NCBI RefSeq assembly: GCF_001482405.1
Contig: NZ_LPXO01000001.1
Coordinates: forward strand, 186,001-250,000
DNA from: Pseudoponticoccus marisrubri
GTDB lineage: Bacteria; Pseudomonadota; Alphaproteobacteria; Rhodobacterales; Rhodobacteraceae
DNA length: 64,000 nt
Reading direction: 5' to 3'
The translations under genes and the position numbers were made by a program. Positions within the stretch are counted from its first letter, which is position 1, and every line of letters begins with the position of its first letter. Shown here piece by piece: positions 36,439 to 45,591 of the stretch. The notes below the pieces were generated by a model. That model was not told the origin of the DNA. It did not search any database and was given only the letters and a program-made list of their open reading frames with translations.

Positions 36439-37329
36439 ATGCGCCGTCTTCTGACACTTCTGATCCCGGTGGCGATCGTCGCCATCGGGATCGGGCTTTG
36501 GCTCACCGCGCCCAGCCGCGTCGATGCCGCCCGGTTCGACGGGCTGACCGGCGCGGCGGACCGGGGCGAGGCGGTGTTCACCGCCGCGGGCTGCGCCTCG
36601 TGCCATCACGCCCCCGATGCCGAGGGGGAGGCCAAGCTGGTCCTGGCCGGCGGCCAGCCCTTCCCGTCCGATTTCGGCACCTTCTACGCGCCCAACATCT
36701 CGTCGCATCCCGAGGCGGGGATCGGGGATTGGGATCTGGAGGATCTCGCCAACGCGGTGACGCGCGGCGTCTCGCCCGAGAGCCAGCATTACTATCCGGC
36801 CTTCCCCTACGGTGCCTATGCCAAGATCACCGACCAGGACCTGGCCGATCTCTGGGCCTACATGCAGACCCTGCCCGCCGACGCGACCCCGTCGAGGGCG
36901 CATGACGTGGGCTTTCCCTTCAACATCCGCCGCTCGCTGGGCGGTTGGAAGCTGTTGTTTTTCAGCGATGACTACGTGATCGAGGATATCCCGGCCGAGC
37001 TGGAGCGCGGGCGCTACCTGGTCGAGGCGCTGGCCCATTGTGCCGAGTGTCACACGCCGCGCAACGCGTTGGGCGGTCTGGACACCGCGCGTTGGATGGG
37101 CGGGGCGCCTAACCCGTCGGGCCGCGGCACGATCCCGCCGCTGACCCCGGATGAGCTGACATGGTCGGCGGCCGATATCGCCTATTACCTGGAAACCGGG
37201 TTCACCCCCGATTTCGACGCGGTGGGCGGGCACATGGCCGAGGTGGTGGAGAATTTCGCCGCCCTGACGAAAGAAGACCGCGACGCCGTCGCGGCCTATG
37301 TCAAGGCGCTGCCGCCCCTGTCGGAGTAA
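36439..37329 (+). CDS. Membrane-anchored diheme cytochrome c
   Basis: 296-residue protein with an N-terminal signal anchor (about residues 3-24). It has two class I heme domains: heme 1 at CASCHHAPD (near residue 54) and heme 2 at CAECHTPRNALGG (near 200), with candidate axial Met in AYMQT and GHMAEVV. It resembles the cytochrome subunits of periplasmic alcohol and aldehyde dehydrogenases, but no dehydrogenase is adjacent. It is co-transcribed with cytochrome c', suggesting that it is its electron partner. Confidence 0.85.
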   Translation: MRRLLTLLIPVAIVAIGIGLWLTAPSRVDAARFDGLTGAADRGEAVFTAAGCASCHHAPDAEGEAKLVLAGGQPFPSDFGTFYAPNISSHPEAGIGDWDLEDLANAVTRGVSPESQHYYPAFPYGAYAKITDQDLADLWAYMQTLPADATPSRAHDVGFPFNIRRSLGGWKLLFFSDDYVIEDIPAELERGRYLVEALAHCAECHTPRNALGGLDTARWMGGAPNPSGRGTIPPLTPDELTWSAADIAYYLETGFTPDFDAVGGHMAEVVENFAALTKEDRDAVAAYVKALPPLSE

Positions 37330-37336
37330 AGGCCTG

Positions 37337-37356
37337 GCGGGGCCACGCGGCCCCGC
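37337..37356. terminator. Hairpin between convergent cytochrome c and lipA genes
   Basis: GCGGGGCC-ACGC-GGCCCCGC is a perfect 8-bp G+C stem with a tetraloop in the 34-base gap between two convergent stops. It lacks a U-tract, so it is a probable but atypical bidirectional terminator. Confidence 0.55.
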
Positions 37357-37363
37357 AACACTG

Positions 37364-38323
37364 TCAGACCGGGCGGGCCTGCGCCAGCTTGGCCTCGCGC
37401 GCATCGCGCAGCCGGGCGAAATCATCGCCCGCATGGTAGGACGACCGCGTCAGCGGCGTGGCCGAAACCATCAGGAAGCCCTTGCCGTAGGCGGTCTTCT
37501 CATAGGCCGCGAATTCGTCCGGGGTCACGAAACGGTCGACGCGGTGATGCTTGGGCGTCGGCTGCAGGTACTGGCCGATGGTCAGGAAATCGACATCAGC
37601 TGCGCGCATGTCATCCATCACCTGCGTCACCGACTGCCGGTCCTCGCCGAGACCGACCATGATGCCGGACTTGGTGAAGATGGAGGGGTCGATCTCCTTC
37701 ACGCGTTGCAGCAGGCGCAGCGAGTGGAAGTAGCGTGCCCCCGGCCGCACCGTCGGGTAGAGCCCGGGCACGGTTTCGAGGTTGTGGTTGAACACGTCGG
37801 GCTTGGCCGCGACCACGGTTTCCAGCGCGCCGGCATCGCATTTCAGGAAGTCGGGCGTCAGGATCTCGATCGTGGTGCCGGGCGAGCGATGGCGCACGGC
37901 GCGGATCGTCTGGGCGAAATGCTCGGCCCCGCCATCGGCCAGGTCGTCGCGGTCGACTGAGGTGATCACCACGTGGTTCAGCCCCAGCTTCTGCACCGCA
38001 TCGGCGACGCGGCCGGGCTCGAACAGGTCCAGCGCGTCGGGCCGGCCGGTGGCCACGTTGCAGAAGGTGCAGCCGCGGGTGCAGATCTCGCCCATGATCA
38101 TCATCGTGGCGTGACCCTGGTTCCAGCACTCGCCCGCGTTGGGGCAGCCGGCCTCCTCGCAGACGGTGACCAGCTTGTGCTCGCGCATGATTCGGCGGGT
38201 TTCTAGGTAGCCTTCGCCCCCCGGGGCCTTGACGCGGATCCAGTCGGGTTTCTTCGGCTGGGCGTTGTCGGGGCGATGCGCCTTTTCGGGATGCCGCTCG
38301 CCGGGGATCTTGAGATCGCGCAC
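37364..38323 (-). CDS. lipA: Lipoyl synthase
   Basis: Radical SAM enzyme inserting two sulfurs into octanoyl chains on E2 and GcvH proteins. The auxiliary cluster cysteines are in [15 protein letters not shown] and the radical SAM cluster is [17 protein letters not shown] at the C-terminus provides the conserved Ser ligand. I place the start at GTG 38323 ([14 protein letters not shown]), where family homology normally begins, with GAGGGGA eight bases upstream. An in-frame ATG at 38350 directly after AAGGAGG is the alternative and would add nine residues. Confidence 0.93.
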   Translation of the reverse strand: MRDLKIPGERHPEKAHRPDNAQPKKPDWIRVKAPGGEGYLETRRIMREHKLVTVCEEAGCPNAGECWNQGHATMMIMGEICTRGCTFCNVATGRPDALDLFEPGRVADAVQKLGLNHVVITSVDRDDLADGGAEHFAQTIRAVRHRSPGTTIEILTPDFLKCDAGALETVVAAKPDVFNHNLETVPGLYPTVRPGARYFHSLRLLQRVKEIDPSIFTKSGIMVGLGEDRQSVTQVMDDMRAADVDFLTIGQYLQPTPKHHRVDRFVTPDEFAAYEKTAYGKGFLMVSATPLTRSSYHAGDDFARLRDAREAKLAQARPV

Positions 38324-38553
38324 GGAAAATTCCCCTCTTCCCTGTGTCATTCCCTCCTTAATAAGGGCGTGCAGGGGGTTTTTCCAGTACGGCTTCGCTG
38401 ACTGCGCAGTGACGCATCCCCAAAGGTAACCAGTGCCCCCTGCGCCTTTTCTGCCCCGATCCCAACCACTTGCCCGCCGCCGTCGCGCGTGCGGCCGGGC
38501 GGGCTGTTACAATGGGACGCGGGGTTGCACGGGCCGCAAGGGGCTGACTTTCC

Positions 38554-39666
38554 TCAGCCCACCAGGTCGCCGCCGCCCTTGGCGGCCTCGTCGTAATGGC
38601 GGCGCAGGCGCTGCAGCGCGATGCGCAGCACGATCTTGCCCGAGCGGGCCGACCAGCCCAGCCGCTTCTCGGTCACCTCGAGCCCTTCGAGATAGCAGCA
38701 GCAGCGCAGCGCCACGTCGCCCAGCCCGGGGCCCAGATCGCGCAGCGCCGCCTGCACCCGGTGCCGGGCCCGGGCCGCGCCATCGCCGCCGGCGGCCTCG
38801 GCCGGGATCGGGTCGGCCATCAGGAACTGGTCCCAGTTGCGGTCCTGGCGCGCGCCGATCTGGCTGAGCTCGAAATCCTCGCGCAGCCGCTCGCCCGCGG
38901 CGACCAGCGCCTCGGGCAGGAAGGGGGTGCCGTCCTTCTCGCGCCGGCGGGCCAGCGCGGTCAGCGGGCTTTCGGCCAGCATGTAACGCCCCCGCCGGGC
39001 GCGCGGGTCGCGCTCGACCGCGTCCAGCGCGGCCTCGGCGGCGCGGCCCGTCTCGAATCCGGCCTGCGCCTCGGCAAAGCCCCGCACGCGGCTTTCCTGC
39101 TCGGCCACCATGCGGTTCAGCGCCTGCCGCCCCGTGGCGGTGATGCGGTAGCGCGAGATGCGGCCCGGCGCCCCGCAGGCGATCCAGTCCTTCAGCGCCA
39201 TGGCCTGCGCCACCGGCGCATCGACCACCGCGGTGCGCGTGCTGCCGCCATCGCCGGTGTCGCGCACCACCACGGCCTTGTCCATCTCGGCCGCCACGGC
39301 CAGCACGGCCCCGGTCTCGCAGAGCCGGCGCAGGACGCGCCGCGCCTCGCGCAGCAGCGTCTGTTCGTCGGGCGGCAGGGGCATGTCATTCATCGCGCTC
39401 ATCAGCTGTTCCTTTCCGGCCGTGACGGGATCCGCGTCGCCAAGCTGGCGCAGGGCGGCATCCACGAGAGGATCGTCGCGCCGCGTCTCGATCCGGCGCA
39501 CCTGGCGCAGCACGGTCGAGGCATGGCAGCCCGCCTGCCGCGCCAGCGCGCGGATCGACGCGCCATGTTCGGTATGCGCGAGATAGACCCGCGCGGCATC
39601 GGGCACCCAGGACGGCCAGTGCGGCCGCATGACATGTGTTCCCGACTCATCCATTCGCGCTCCCAT
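38554..39666 (-). CDS. DUF6456 domain protein with N-terminal helix-turn-helix
   Basis: About 370 residues. Near the N-terminus WVPDAARVYLAHTEHG is followed by a helix-turn-helix, SIRALARQAGCHASTVLRQVRR. The middle part (WIACGAPGRISRYRITATGR) looks like a winged-helix segment. The C-terminal DUF6456-type region contains ESPLTALARRREKDG, LRDLGPGLGDVALRCCCYLEGLE and KIVLRIALQRLRRHY. It is a probable DNA-binding regulator, specific to Rhodobacteraceae as far as I know. The start is uncertain: ATG at 39666, 39654 or 39630. It is divergent from the DUF6477 gene. Confidence 0.78.
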   Translation of the reverse strand: MGARMDESGTHVMRPHWPSWVPDAARVYLAHTEHGASIRALARQAGCHASTVLRQVRRIETRRDDPLVDAALRQLGDADPVTAGKEQLMSAMNDMPLPPDEQTLLREARRVLRRLCETGAVLAVAAEMDKAVVVRDTGDGGSTRTAVVDAPVAQAMALKDWIACGAPGRISRYRITATGRQALNRMVAEQESRVRGFAEAQAGFETGRAAEAALDAVERDPRARRGRYMLAESPLTALARRREKDGTPFLPEALVAAGERLREDFELSQIGARQDRNWDQFLMADPIPAEAAGGDGAARARHRVQAALRDLGPGLGDVALRCCCYLEGLEVTEKRLGWSARSGKIVLRIALQRLRRHYDEAAKGGGDLVG

Positions 39667-39880
39667 GGCAGGCCTTTTCCACAGACTTGTCCCCACCCGT
39701 CAACTTCGCAACCTTGGCGTGTGCTTCTTACCGAGAAGTTAATGGAACATTTTCAATGTGATCTTTCAGAACAATTTATAAACAGTCCTGACAGCGCCGT
39801 GCGCCGCTCTGCGCCCGCCGGCAACACCACTTTGAGTTGTGTCACGCTGATCCCGTCACGCCAGTTCGGGGGAGCACGAC
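39667..39880. promoter_or_regulatory. A+T-rich divergent promoter region
   Basis: 214 bases between two divergent genes. The segment 39735-39790 (containing TTAATGGAACATTTTCAATG) is strikingly A+T-rich for this chromosome and is probably where both promoters and any operator of the DUF6456 protein lie. I cannot define the boxes. Confidence 0.4.
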
Positions 39881-40171
39881 ATGAAGGATATTCTTGGCAT
39901 TCTGAGCGACCTGCGCCGGCCGCGCCTGCTGATCCGCGCGGCCCGGATCGGGGCGCAGGATTACTGTCGCGATGCGCATCTCAACCGGCTTCTGGGCTAT
40001 GGCAGCCTGCCGCGGCCGGGGGCGGCGCTGATGCAGCTGGTCGAGCTGGAATCCGAGATGAACGCCCATCGCCAGCGCCAGAGCGCGACCTATTCGGTCA
40101 GCCGCCACGTGGCGCTGCTGACCGCCATGATGGGCGAGGCCCGGCTGCTGCGCGAGACGCGCCAGGCCTGA
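39881..40171 (+). CDS. DUF6477 family protein
   Basis: 96-residue cytoplasmic protein starting MKDILGILSDLRRPRLLIRA, with AARIGAQDYCRDAHLNRLLG and a C-terminal YSVSRHVALLTAMMGEARLL. This pattern matches the small DUF6477 family I associate with Rhodobacteraceae; function is unknown. A GGGGGAG ribosome site precedes the ATG at 39881. It faces the DUF6456 regulator across an A+T-rich region, so one may control the other. Confidence 0.75.
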   Translation: MKDILGILSDLRRPRLLIRAARIGAQDYCRDAHLNRLLGYGSLPRPGAALMQLVELESEMNAHRQRQSATYSVSRHVALLTAMMGEARLLRETRQA

Positions 40172-40178
40172 AGCAGAC

Positions 40179-40228
40179 CCGCCCCGGTCGCGGCCGGGGC
40201 GGTGCATGTTCGCGCTGCGTTCCGCAGC
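40179..40228 (+). terminator. Hairpins downstream of DUF6477
   Basis: CCGCCCCGG-TCGCGG-CCGGGGCGG (40179-40202) follows the stop by seven bases, and CGCTGCG-TTC-CGCAGCG follows near 40212-40228. These are strong stems without a U-tract between convergent genes, so probably termination-related. Confidence 0.45.
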
Positions 40229-40295
40229 GGCGTCGCGCGGGCCGTTTCCCGTTCGGAAACAACGACAGGTGCCAGCGACCCGGCCCGGTGGCGAA

Positions 40296-41840
40296 TCAGG
40301 TGAAGCTGTCGCTCATGGCCGCCTTGCGCTGCGCCACGTAAGAGGTCAGCGCCTCGTGGATGCCGGGATCGAGATGCGGCGCCTGGTAGCTGTCCAGCAG
40401 CTTGCGCATCCGCGCCTGCGCCAAGAGCACGGTGTCGCGCCCGCCCTCCTCGGACCAGGTCTCGAACGGCTTGTAGTCCAGCAGTTCGGAGCGCCAGAAG
40501 GCCTGCTTGAAATTGGCCTGCGTGTGCGCGCAGCCAAGGTAGTGGCCGCCCGGCCCCACTTCACGGATCGCGTCCATGGCCTGGGCATTGGCGTCGCAGC
40601 TGACGCCCTCGGCCATCTTGTGAAGCGCGCCCAGCTGGTCGGCATCCATCACGAATTTCTCGAAACTGGCCACCAGCCCGCCTTCCAGCCAGCCGCAGGC
40701 GTGCAGCATGAAGTTCACGCCCGACAGAAGCCCCATGTTGAGCGAGTTCGCCGTCTCGTAAGCAGCCTGCGCATCGGGCAGCTTGGAGCCGCAGAAGGAC
40801 CCGGCCGAGCGATAGGGCAGCCCCAGCCGCCGCGCCAGCTGGCCCGCGCCATAGGTGATCTGGCTGGCCTCGGGCGTGCCGAAAGTGGGCGCGCCGGAAT
40901 TCATGTCGATCGAGGTGACGAAGGCGCCGAAGATCACCGGCGCGCCGGGCCGGATCAGCTGCGAATAGGCCACGCCCGCCAGCACCTCGGCCAGCACCTG
41001 CGTCAGCGTGCCCGCGACCGAGACCGGCGCCATGGCACCGCCCACGATGAAGGGCGAGATGATGCAGGCCTGGTTGTTGGCGGCATAGACCTCGAGCGCG
41101 CCCATCATCGTCTCGTCGAAGGTCAGCGGCGAGTTGATGTTGATCAGCGAGGTCATCACCGTGTTGTCACGCACGAAATCGGGCCCGAACAGGATGCCGG
41201 CCATGTCGACGCTGTCCTGCGCGCGGCTGGGTTCGGTCACCGCCCCCATGAAGGGCTTGTCCGACAGGGTCATGTGCGCCAGCAGCATGTCGTAATGGCG
41301 CTTGTTGACCGGGATGTCGGTGGGCTCGCAGATCGTGCCGCCGGAATGGTGCAGCCATTTGGACATCTGCCCCAGCTTCACGAAGGTGCGGAAATCCTCG
41401 ATCGTGGCATAGCGCCGCCCGCCCTCTGCATCGCGCACGAAGGGCGGGCCGTAGACCGGAGCCAGCACGAGGTTGCGCCCGCCGATCTCGACCGACTTGG
41501 CGGGGTTGCGCGCGTGCTGGGTGAAGCGCGCCGGCGCGGTGGCGGCCAGTTTGCGGGCCAGGCCCCGGGGGATGCGCACCCGCTCGCCCTGCACGTCGGC
41601 GCCCGCAGCGCGCCAGCGCTCCAGAGCGGCGGGGGTGTTGACGAAGTTGACGCCGATCTCTTCCAGCACCGTCTCGGCATTGGTCTCGATGATCTCCAGC
41701 GCCTCTTCGGTCAGCACCTCGAAATCGGGAATGTTGCGCTCGATATAGCGCGCGGTCTCGATCGTCACCGCGCTGCGCTCGGCCCGCCTTGCGGCACCGC
41801 CACCGCTCCGGGACCGTCTGCGCGCTGCCACTTCTGCCAT
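40296..41840 (-). CDS. Trimethylamine methyltransferase family protein (MttB-like, no pyrrolysine)
   Basis: 514-residue TIM-barrel corrinoid methyltransferase of the MttB superfamily. Conserved stretches include EEIGVNFVNTPAALERW, SKWLHHSGGTICEPTDIP, NINSPLTFDETMMGAL and GPGGHYLGCAHTQANF. Archaeal MttB uses pyrrolysine read from an in-frame amber codon; here the frame is open throughout, so it belongs to the non-pyrrolysine branch that includes glycine betaine methyltransferase MtgB. The methyl acceptor would be a corrinoid protein such as that at 48194. The ATG at 41840 fits best; the in-frame extension upstream is not homologous. Confidence 0.85.
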   Translation of the reverse strand: MAEVAARRRSRSGGGAARRAERSAVTIETARYIERNIPDFEVLTEEALEIIETNAETVLEEIGVNFVNTPAALERWRAAGADVQGERVRIPRGLARKLAATAPARFTQHARNPAKSVEIGGRNLVLAPVYGPPFVRDAEGGRRYATIEDFRTFVKLGQMSKWLHHSGGTICEPTDIPVNKRHYDMLLAHMTLSDKPFMGAVTEPSRAQDSVDMAGILFGPDFVRDNTVMTSLININSPLTFDETMMGALEVYAANNQACIISPFIVGGAMAPVSVAGTLTQVLAEVLAGVAYSQLIRPGAPVIFGAFVTSIDMNSGAPTFGTPEASQITYGAGQLARRLGLPYRSAGSFCGSKLPDAQAAYETANSLNMGLLSGVNFMLHACGWLEGGLVASFEKFVMDADQLGALHKMAEGVSCDANAQAMDAIREVGPGGHYLGCAHTQANFKQAFWRSELLDYKPFETWSEEGGRDTVLLAQARMRKLLDSYQAPHLDPGIHEALTSYVAQRKAAMSDSFT

Positions 41841-42046
41841 GGGTCTGCCCTCTGCCAAGGTTCGGGCACCGCCAAGGGGCGGCACCGCCGGGTTGTTCCC
41901 GGTTCTAACGTGCAACGGCACCCGGCCATCGACGAATTCCGGCACGTCACATGCGAAAGCGACATGATCGGGCCCGCGGGCCCGGCGGGTTTACCGCGGC
42001 AGGGCTTCGCGCCATCATGGGCGTGCAGGCGTCAGGGAGGGGTCGC

Positions 42047-42721
42047 ATGCCCGAAGAGGCGGAACGCAGCCAGTTCACCGCGGCCGAGATCGGCGCCATT
42101 GCGCATCTCTACCGCGGCGAGGTCTATCGCAGCACGATCTGGCGCACGCGGCTGGACACCACGACCAACTGGGCGGTGGTCACGCTGGGCATCGCGCTGT
42201 CCATCTCCTTTGCCGCGCCCGGGGCCTCGCCCCTGCCCTTGGTGCTGGTCGGCGTGCTGATCATTCTCTTTCTCGTGCTGGAGGCGCGGCGCTACCGCTA
42301 TTTCAACGTCTGGCGTGCGCGCTGCCGCTGGATGGAGCAGAATTTCTACGCCCCCATGCTGATCGAGGGCGACCTGCACCTGGAAGAGAACTGGCAGGAG
42401 GTGCTGGCCAATGATTACCTGCGGCCGAACTACCATATCAGCTTCTTTACCGCCGTCGGCCGGCGCATCCGGCGCAACTACCTGTGGATCCTGCTGATCC
42501 AGTCCGTGGCCTTCATCGGCAAGATCGTCGTGCACCCGGTGCCGCTGACCACCTGGGACGAGGTGCTGGAGCGCTCGAGCGTGGGCCCCCTGCCCGGCTG
42601 GATCGTGCTGGCCGCCGGTGCGCTCTACGTGCTCAGCTGGACCGGCATCGCCATCTGGAGCGAGATCCACGACACGCGCCGCGCCCGGCGCCGCGGGCAT
42701 AGCGGCTCGTCCATGGGCTGA
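42047..42721 (+). CDS. DUF2270 membrane protein
   Basis: 224-residue protein with about four transmembrane helices (two near residues 37-75 and two after about 145). The family-typical start is IGAIAHLYRGEVYRSTIWRT, followed by LDTTTNWAVVTLGIAL, and the cytoplasmic LEARRYRYFNVWRARCRWME. The ATG at 42047 follows AGGGAGGGG, which decides it over longer in-frame forms. DUF2270 proteins have no known activity. Two small membrane-protein genes follow. Confidence 0.8.
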   Translation: MPEEAERSQFTAAEIGAIAHLYRGEVYRSTIWRTRLDTTTNWAVVTLGIALSISFAAPGASPLPLVLVGVLIILFLVLEARRYRYFNVWRARCRWMEQNFYAPMLIEGDLHLEENWQEVLANDYLRPNYHISFFTAVGRRIRRNYLWILLIQSVAFIGKIVVHPVPLTTWDEVLERSSVGPLPGWIVLAAGALYVLSWTGIAIWSEIHDTRRARRRGHSGSSMG

Positions 42722-42772
42722 GGAACCATTCGGCGCCGCGCGCGTTGACCGGCGACTTTCCGGAGGGTTCCC

Positions 42773-42982
42773 ATGTCGACACCTGTCAAGGACCGCCCCG
42801 CCAAATGGGGCACGGCCGGCGTTCTGATCGCCGGTTTTCTCGTGGCCGTGCTGGGCTTTCTGACCGGCGCGATCGGCTTCGGCCTGTCGCTGGCCCTGTG
42901 TTTCCTGATCTGGATCGGCGGCACGCTGCTGCTGAACCGCCACCGCGTGCGGCAGGACGCGAGGCTGCGGAACGGCGGCTGA
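42773..42982 (+). CDS. Small two-helix membrane protein
   Basis: 69 residues: a hydrophilic N-terminus (MSTPVKDRPAKWG), two hydrophobic helices (about residues 15-33 and 36-53) and a basic end (NRHRVRQDARLR). CGGAGGG lies six bases before the ATG at 42773. No family recognised. It sits between the DUF2270 gene and another small membrane protein on the same strand, suggesting a small membrane operon. Confidence 0.6.
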   Translation: MSTPVKDRPAKWGTAGVLIAGFLVAVLGFLTGAIGFGLSLALCFLIWIGGTLLLNRHRVRQDARLRNGG

Positions 42983-43068
42983 GCGTCCGACCCTGCGCCA
43001 GATCAAGGCGCCACGGTCCCCTGCCGGCATGATGCACCTGGCGGCGCATGGATCGACGGAGGGGCGGC

Positions 43069-43239
43069 ATGGACTGGCGAGGCAGGAAAAAGCCCTTGAT
43101 GGGGCTCGTCGGCGGTATCGGTCTCGCCGTCGCGATCGGCGGGCTGGTCGGGCAATGGTATGCGCCGGGCACCGCCATCGCGGGCGCCCTGATCGTCTGG
43201 ATCGTCGGCGCGATGATCGTGCACGTGATCTGCGACTGA
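43069..43239 (+). CDS. Small membrane protein
   Basis: 56 residues: a basic start (MDWRGRKK), then two hydrophobic segments (GLVGGIGLAVAIGGLVG and TAIAGALIVWIVGAMIVHV). GGAGGGG precedes the ATG at 43069, preferred over an ATG seven codons upstream. No family recognised. It lies 51 bases before guaA on the same strand. Confidence 0.55.
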   Translation: MDWRGRKKPLMGLVGGIGLAVAIGGLVGQWYAPGTAIAGALIVWIVGAMIVHVICD

Positions 43240-43290
43240 CGCGGCCGCGTGGGCCTTGCGCGCCCGCCCCGCTGTGCCTAAAGCGGGGCC

Positions 43291-44853
43291 ATGACCCAGC
43301 ATGACCGCCTTCTGATCATCGATTTCGGCTCTCAGGTGACGCAGCTGATCGCGCGCCGCCTGCGCGAGCTTAACGTCTATTGCGAGATCCACCCCTACCA
43401 GAACGTCACCGACGCCTTCCTGGCCGAGTTCGCGCCGCGGGCGGTGATCTTCTCGGGCGGGCCCGACAGCGTCACGCGCGAGGGCAGCCCCCGCCCGCCC
43501 AAATCGGTCTATGACCTGGGCGTGCCGATCCTGGGCATCTGCTATGGCCAGCAGGTCATGATGCAGGATCTCGGCGGCACCGTCGTCGCCGGCGAGGGCA
43601 CCTCGGAATTCGGTCGCGCCTGGGTCACGCCGGCCGAGACACGCACGGACCTGCTGGCCGGCTGGTTCATGGACGGCTCGGGGCGCGAGCAGGTCTGGAT
43701 GAGCCATGGCGACCATGTCAGCGCGCTGGCCCCCGGTTTCGCGGTCTACGGCACCTCGCCCGGCGCGCCCTTTGCGGTGACCGCCGATCTGGACCGCCGC
43801 TTCTACGCCGTGCAGTTCCACCCCGAGGTGCACCACACCCCCAACGGCAAGACCCTCTACGAGAATTTCGTGCGCGAGGCGGGCTTTGCCGGCGACTGGA
43901 CCATGGGCGCCTATCGCGAGGAAGCGGTGGCCAGGATCCGCGAAAAGGTGGGCGATGCCAAGGTGATCTGCGCGCTCTCAGGCGGGGTCGACAGCTCGGT
44001 CGCCGCGGCGCTGATCCACGAGGCGGTTGGCGACCAGCTGACCTGCGTCTTCGTCGATCACGGGCTGCTGCGGCTCAACGAGGCCGAGGAAGTCGTGGGC
44101 ATGTTCCGCGACCACATGAACCTGCACGTGATCCATGCCGAGGAGCAGGAGCTGTTCCTGGGCGAGCTTGACGGCGTCTCCGACCCCGAGACCAAGCGCA
44201 AGATCATCGGCCGGCTCTTCATCGACGTGTTCCAGAAATATGCTGACGGGATCGAGGGGGCGCAGTTCCTGGCGCAGGGCACGCTTTATCCGGACGTGAT
44301 CGAATCGGTCTCCTTCTCCGGCGGGCCCTCCGTCACGATCAAGAGCCATCACAACGTGGGCGGCCTGCCCGAGAAGATGGGGCTGAAACTGGTCGAGCCG
44401 CTGCGCGAGCTTTTCAAGGACGAGGTGCGCGCTCTGGGCCACGAGCTGGGCCTGCCGGCCAGCTTCATCGGCCGCCACCCCTTCCCCGGGCCGGGCCTTG
44501 CCATTCGCTGCCCCGGCGAGATCACGCGCGACAAGCTCGAGATCCTGCGCAAGGCGGATGCGGTCTTCATCGACCAGATCCGCAAGCACGGGCTCTATGA
44601 CGAGATCTGGCAGGCCTTCGCCGCCATCCTGCCGGTGCGTACCGTGGGCGTGATGGGCGACGGGCGCACCTATGACTATGCCTGCGCCCTGCGCGCGGTG
44701 ACCAGCGTCGACGGCATGACGGCCGATTTCTACCCGTTCTCGCATGACTTCCTGGGCGAGACGGCGACGCGCATCATCAACGAGGTGAAGGGCATCAACC
44801 GCGTCACCTATGACGTCACCTCGAAACCGCCGGGCACGATCGAGTGGGAATGA
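43291..44853 (+). CDS. guaA: GMP synthase (glutamine-hydrolysing)
   Basis: Converts XMP to GMP with glutamine and ATP. The 520-residue protein starts with a class I amidotransferase domain: [15 protein letters not shown] with the nucleophile Cys, and the His-Glu pair in FHPEVHHT. The ATP pyrophosphatase domain has the P-loop [14 protein letters not shown], and the C-terminal dimerisation domain ends PPGTIEWE. Length and motifs are standard. Its stop overlaps the next start (ATGA). Confidence 0.97.
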   Translation: MTQHDRLLIIDFGSQVTQLIARRLRELNVYCEIHPYQNVTDAFLAEFAPRAVIFSGGPDSVTREGSPRPPKSVYDLGVPILGICYGQQVMMQDLGGTVVAGEGTSEFGRAWVTPAETRTDLLAGWFMDGSGREQVWMSHGDHVSALAPGFAVYGTSPGAPFAVTADLDRRFYAVQFHPEVHHTPNGKTLYENFVREAGFAGDWTMGAYREEAVARIREKVGDAKVICALSGGVDSSVAAALIHEAVGDQLTCVFVDHGLLRLNEAEEVVGMFRDHMNLHVIHAEEQELFLGELDGVSDPETKRKIIGRLFIDVFQKYADGIEGAQFLAQGTLYPDVIESVSFSGGPSVTIKSHHNVGGLPEKMGLKLVEPLRELFKDEVRALGHELGLPASFIGRHPFPGPGLAIRCPGEITRDKLEILRKADAVFIDQIRKHGLYDEIWQAFAAILPVRTVGVMGDGRTYDYACALRAVTSVDGMTADFYPFSHDFLGETATRIINEVKGINRVTYDVTSKPPGTIEWE

Positions 44854-45479
44854 GGGCGGTGCGCCGCGCGGCGCTCGCCTTCCTTCTGCTCTGCCTGCTG
44901 CTGCCCACGCTGTCGCGTTTCGTCACCCCGCCCTGCACCGACCGTGAGCGGCCTGTCGAGATCGCCGTGGTTCTGGGCGGCGGGGCCAGCGCCCGGGGCC
45001 TCGGCCCCGACACCGCGAGCCGCGTCGATGCGGGGGTCGCGCTGTTCGACCGGGGTCTGGCCCGACATCTGCACATGACCGGTGGCGGCACCGCGCAGGA
45101 CGGGCTGACCATCGGCGCCGCCATGGCACAGCGTGCCATCGCCGCCGGCGTGCCGCCCGCACAGGTCAGCTGGGAAGGCGCGTCGCAATCCACGCTGGAG
45201 AACGCGCTCTTCTCGCGCCCTGCCCTGCCAGCCGGCGAGAAACGCATCCTCGTGACCGAAAGCTTCCACAGCCTGCGCGCCGCGGCCTCCTTTGCCTGGG
45301 CGGGCCGACCCGGCGCGATCTGCGCGGCCCCTGCAGCCCGGCGTTCGGCGCGTGGCTGGCTCTGGACCCGTACGCGCGAGACGCTGGCTTGGGGTTGGAA
45401 CCTGCCCCGCGCCCTGGTCTGGTCGGCCGCCGCAGTCACCGGCCTGCAGGACGCGCTGCCAGAGACTTGGCTGGAATAG
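44850..45479 (+). CDS. YdcF/SanA-like DUF218 protein
   Basis: 209 residues. An N-terminal hydrophobic segment (about residues 6-21) is followed by a DUF218 domain: [13 protein letters not shown], the [23 protein letters not shown] motif (in two parts here), and [16 protein letters not shown] and [15 protein letters not shown]. Members (SanA, ElyC, YdcF) affect the cell envelope in Escherichia coli but have no defined reaction. The ATG at 44850 overlaps the guaA stop, so translation is coupled. Confidence 0.78.
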   Translation: MRAVRRAALAFLLLCLLLPTLSRFVTPPCTDRERPVEIAVVLGGGASARGLGPDTASRVDAGVALFDRGLARHLHMTGGGTAQDGLTIGAAMAQRAIAAGVPPAQVSWEGASQSTLENALFSRPALPAGEKRILVTESFHSLRAAASFAWAGRPGAICAAPAARRSARGWLWTRTRETLAWGWNLPRALVWSAAAVTGLQDALPETWLE

Positions 45480-45591
45480 CCCCGCCCGGCCCCACATCAT
45501 CGATCTGGCTCATGAAGGTGATGCGGATTATGCGTTTGCCTTGTGGTGGCGCATGTGGAACACGACAGGCGACCGGAACGAAAGGCGAAAG

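Noticed and set aside
45480-45591. Possible SAM or SAH riboswitch before the homocysteine methyltransferase gene
   Set aside because: The 112-base leader does not show the conserved core sequences of SAM-II, SAM/SAH or SAH aptamers that I could recognise.
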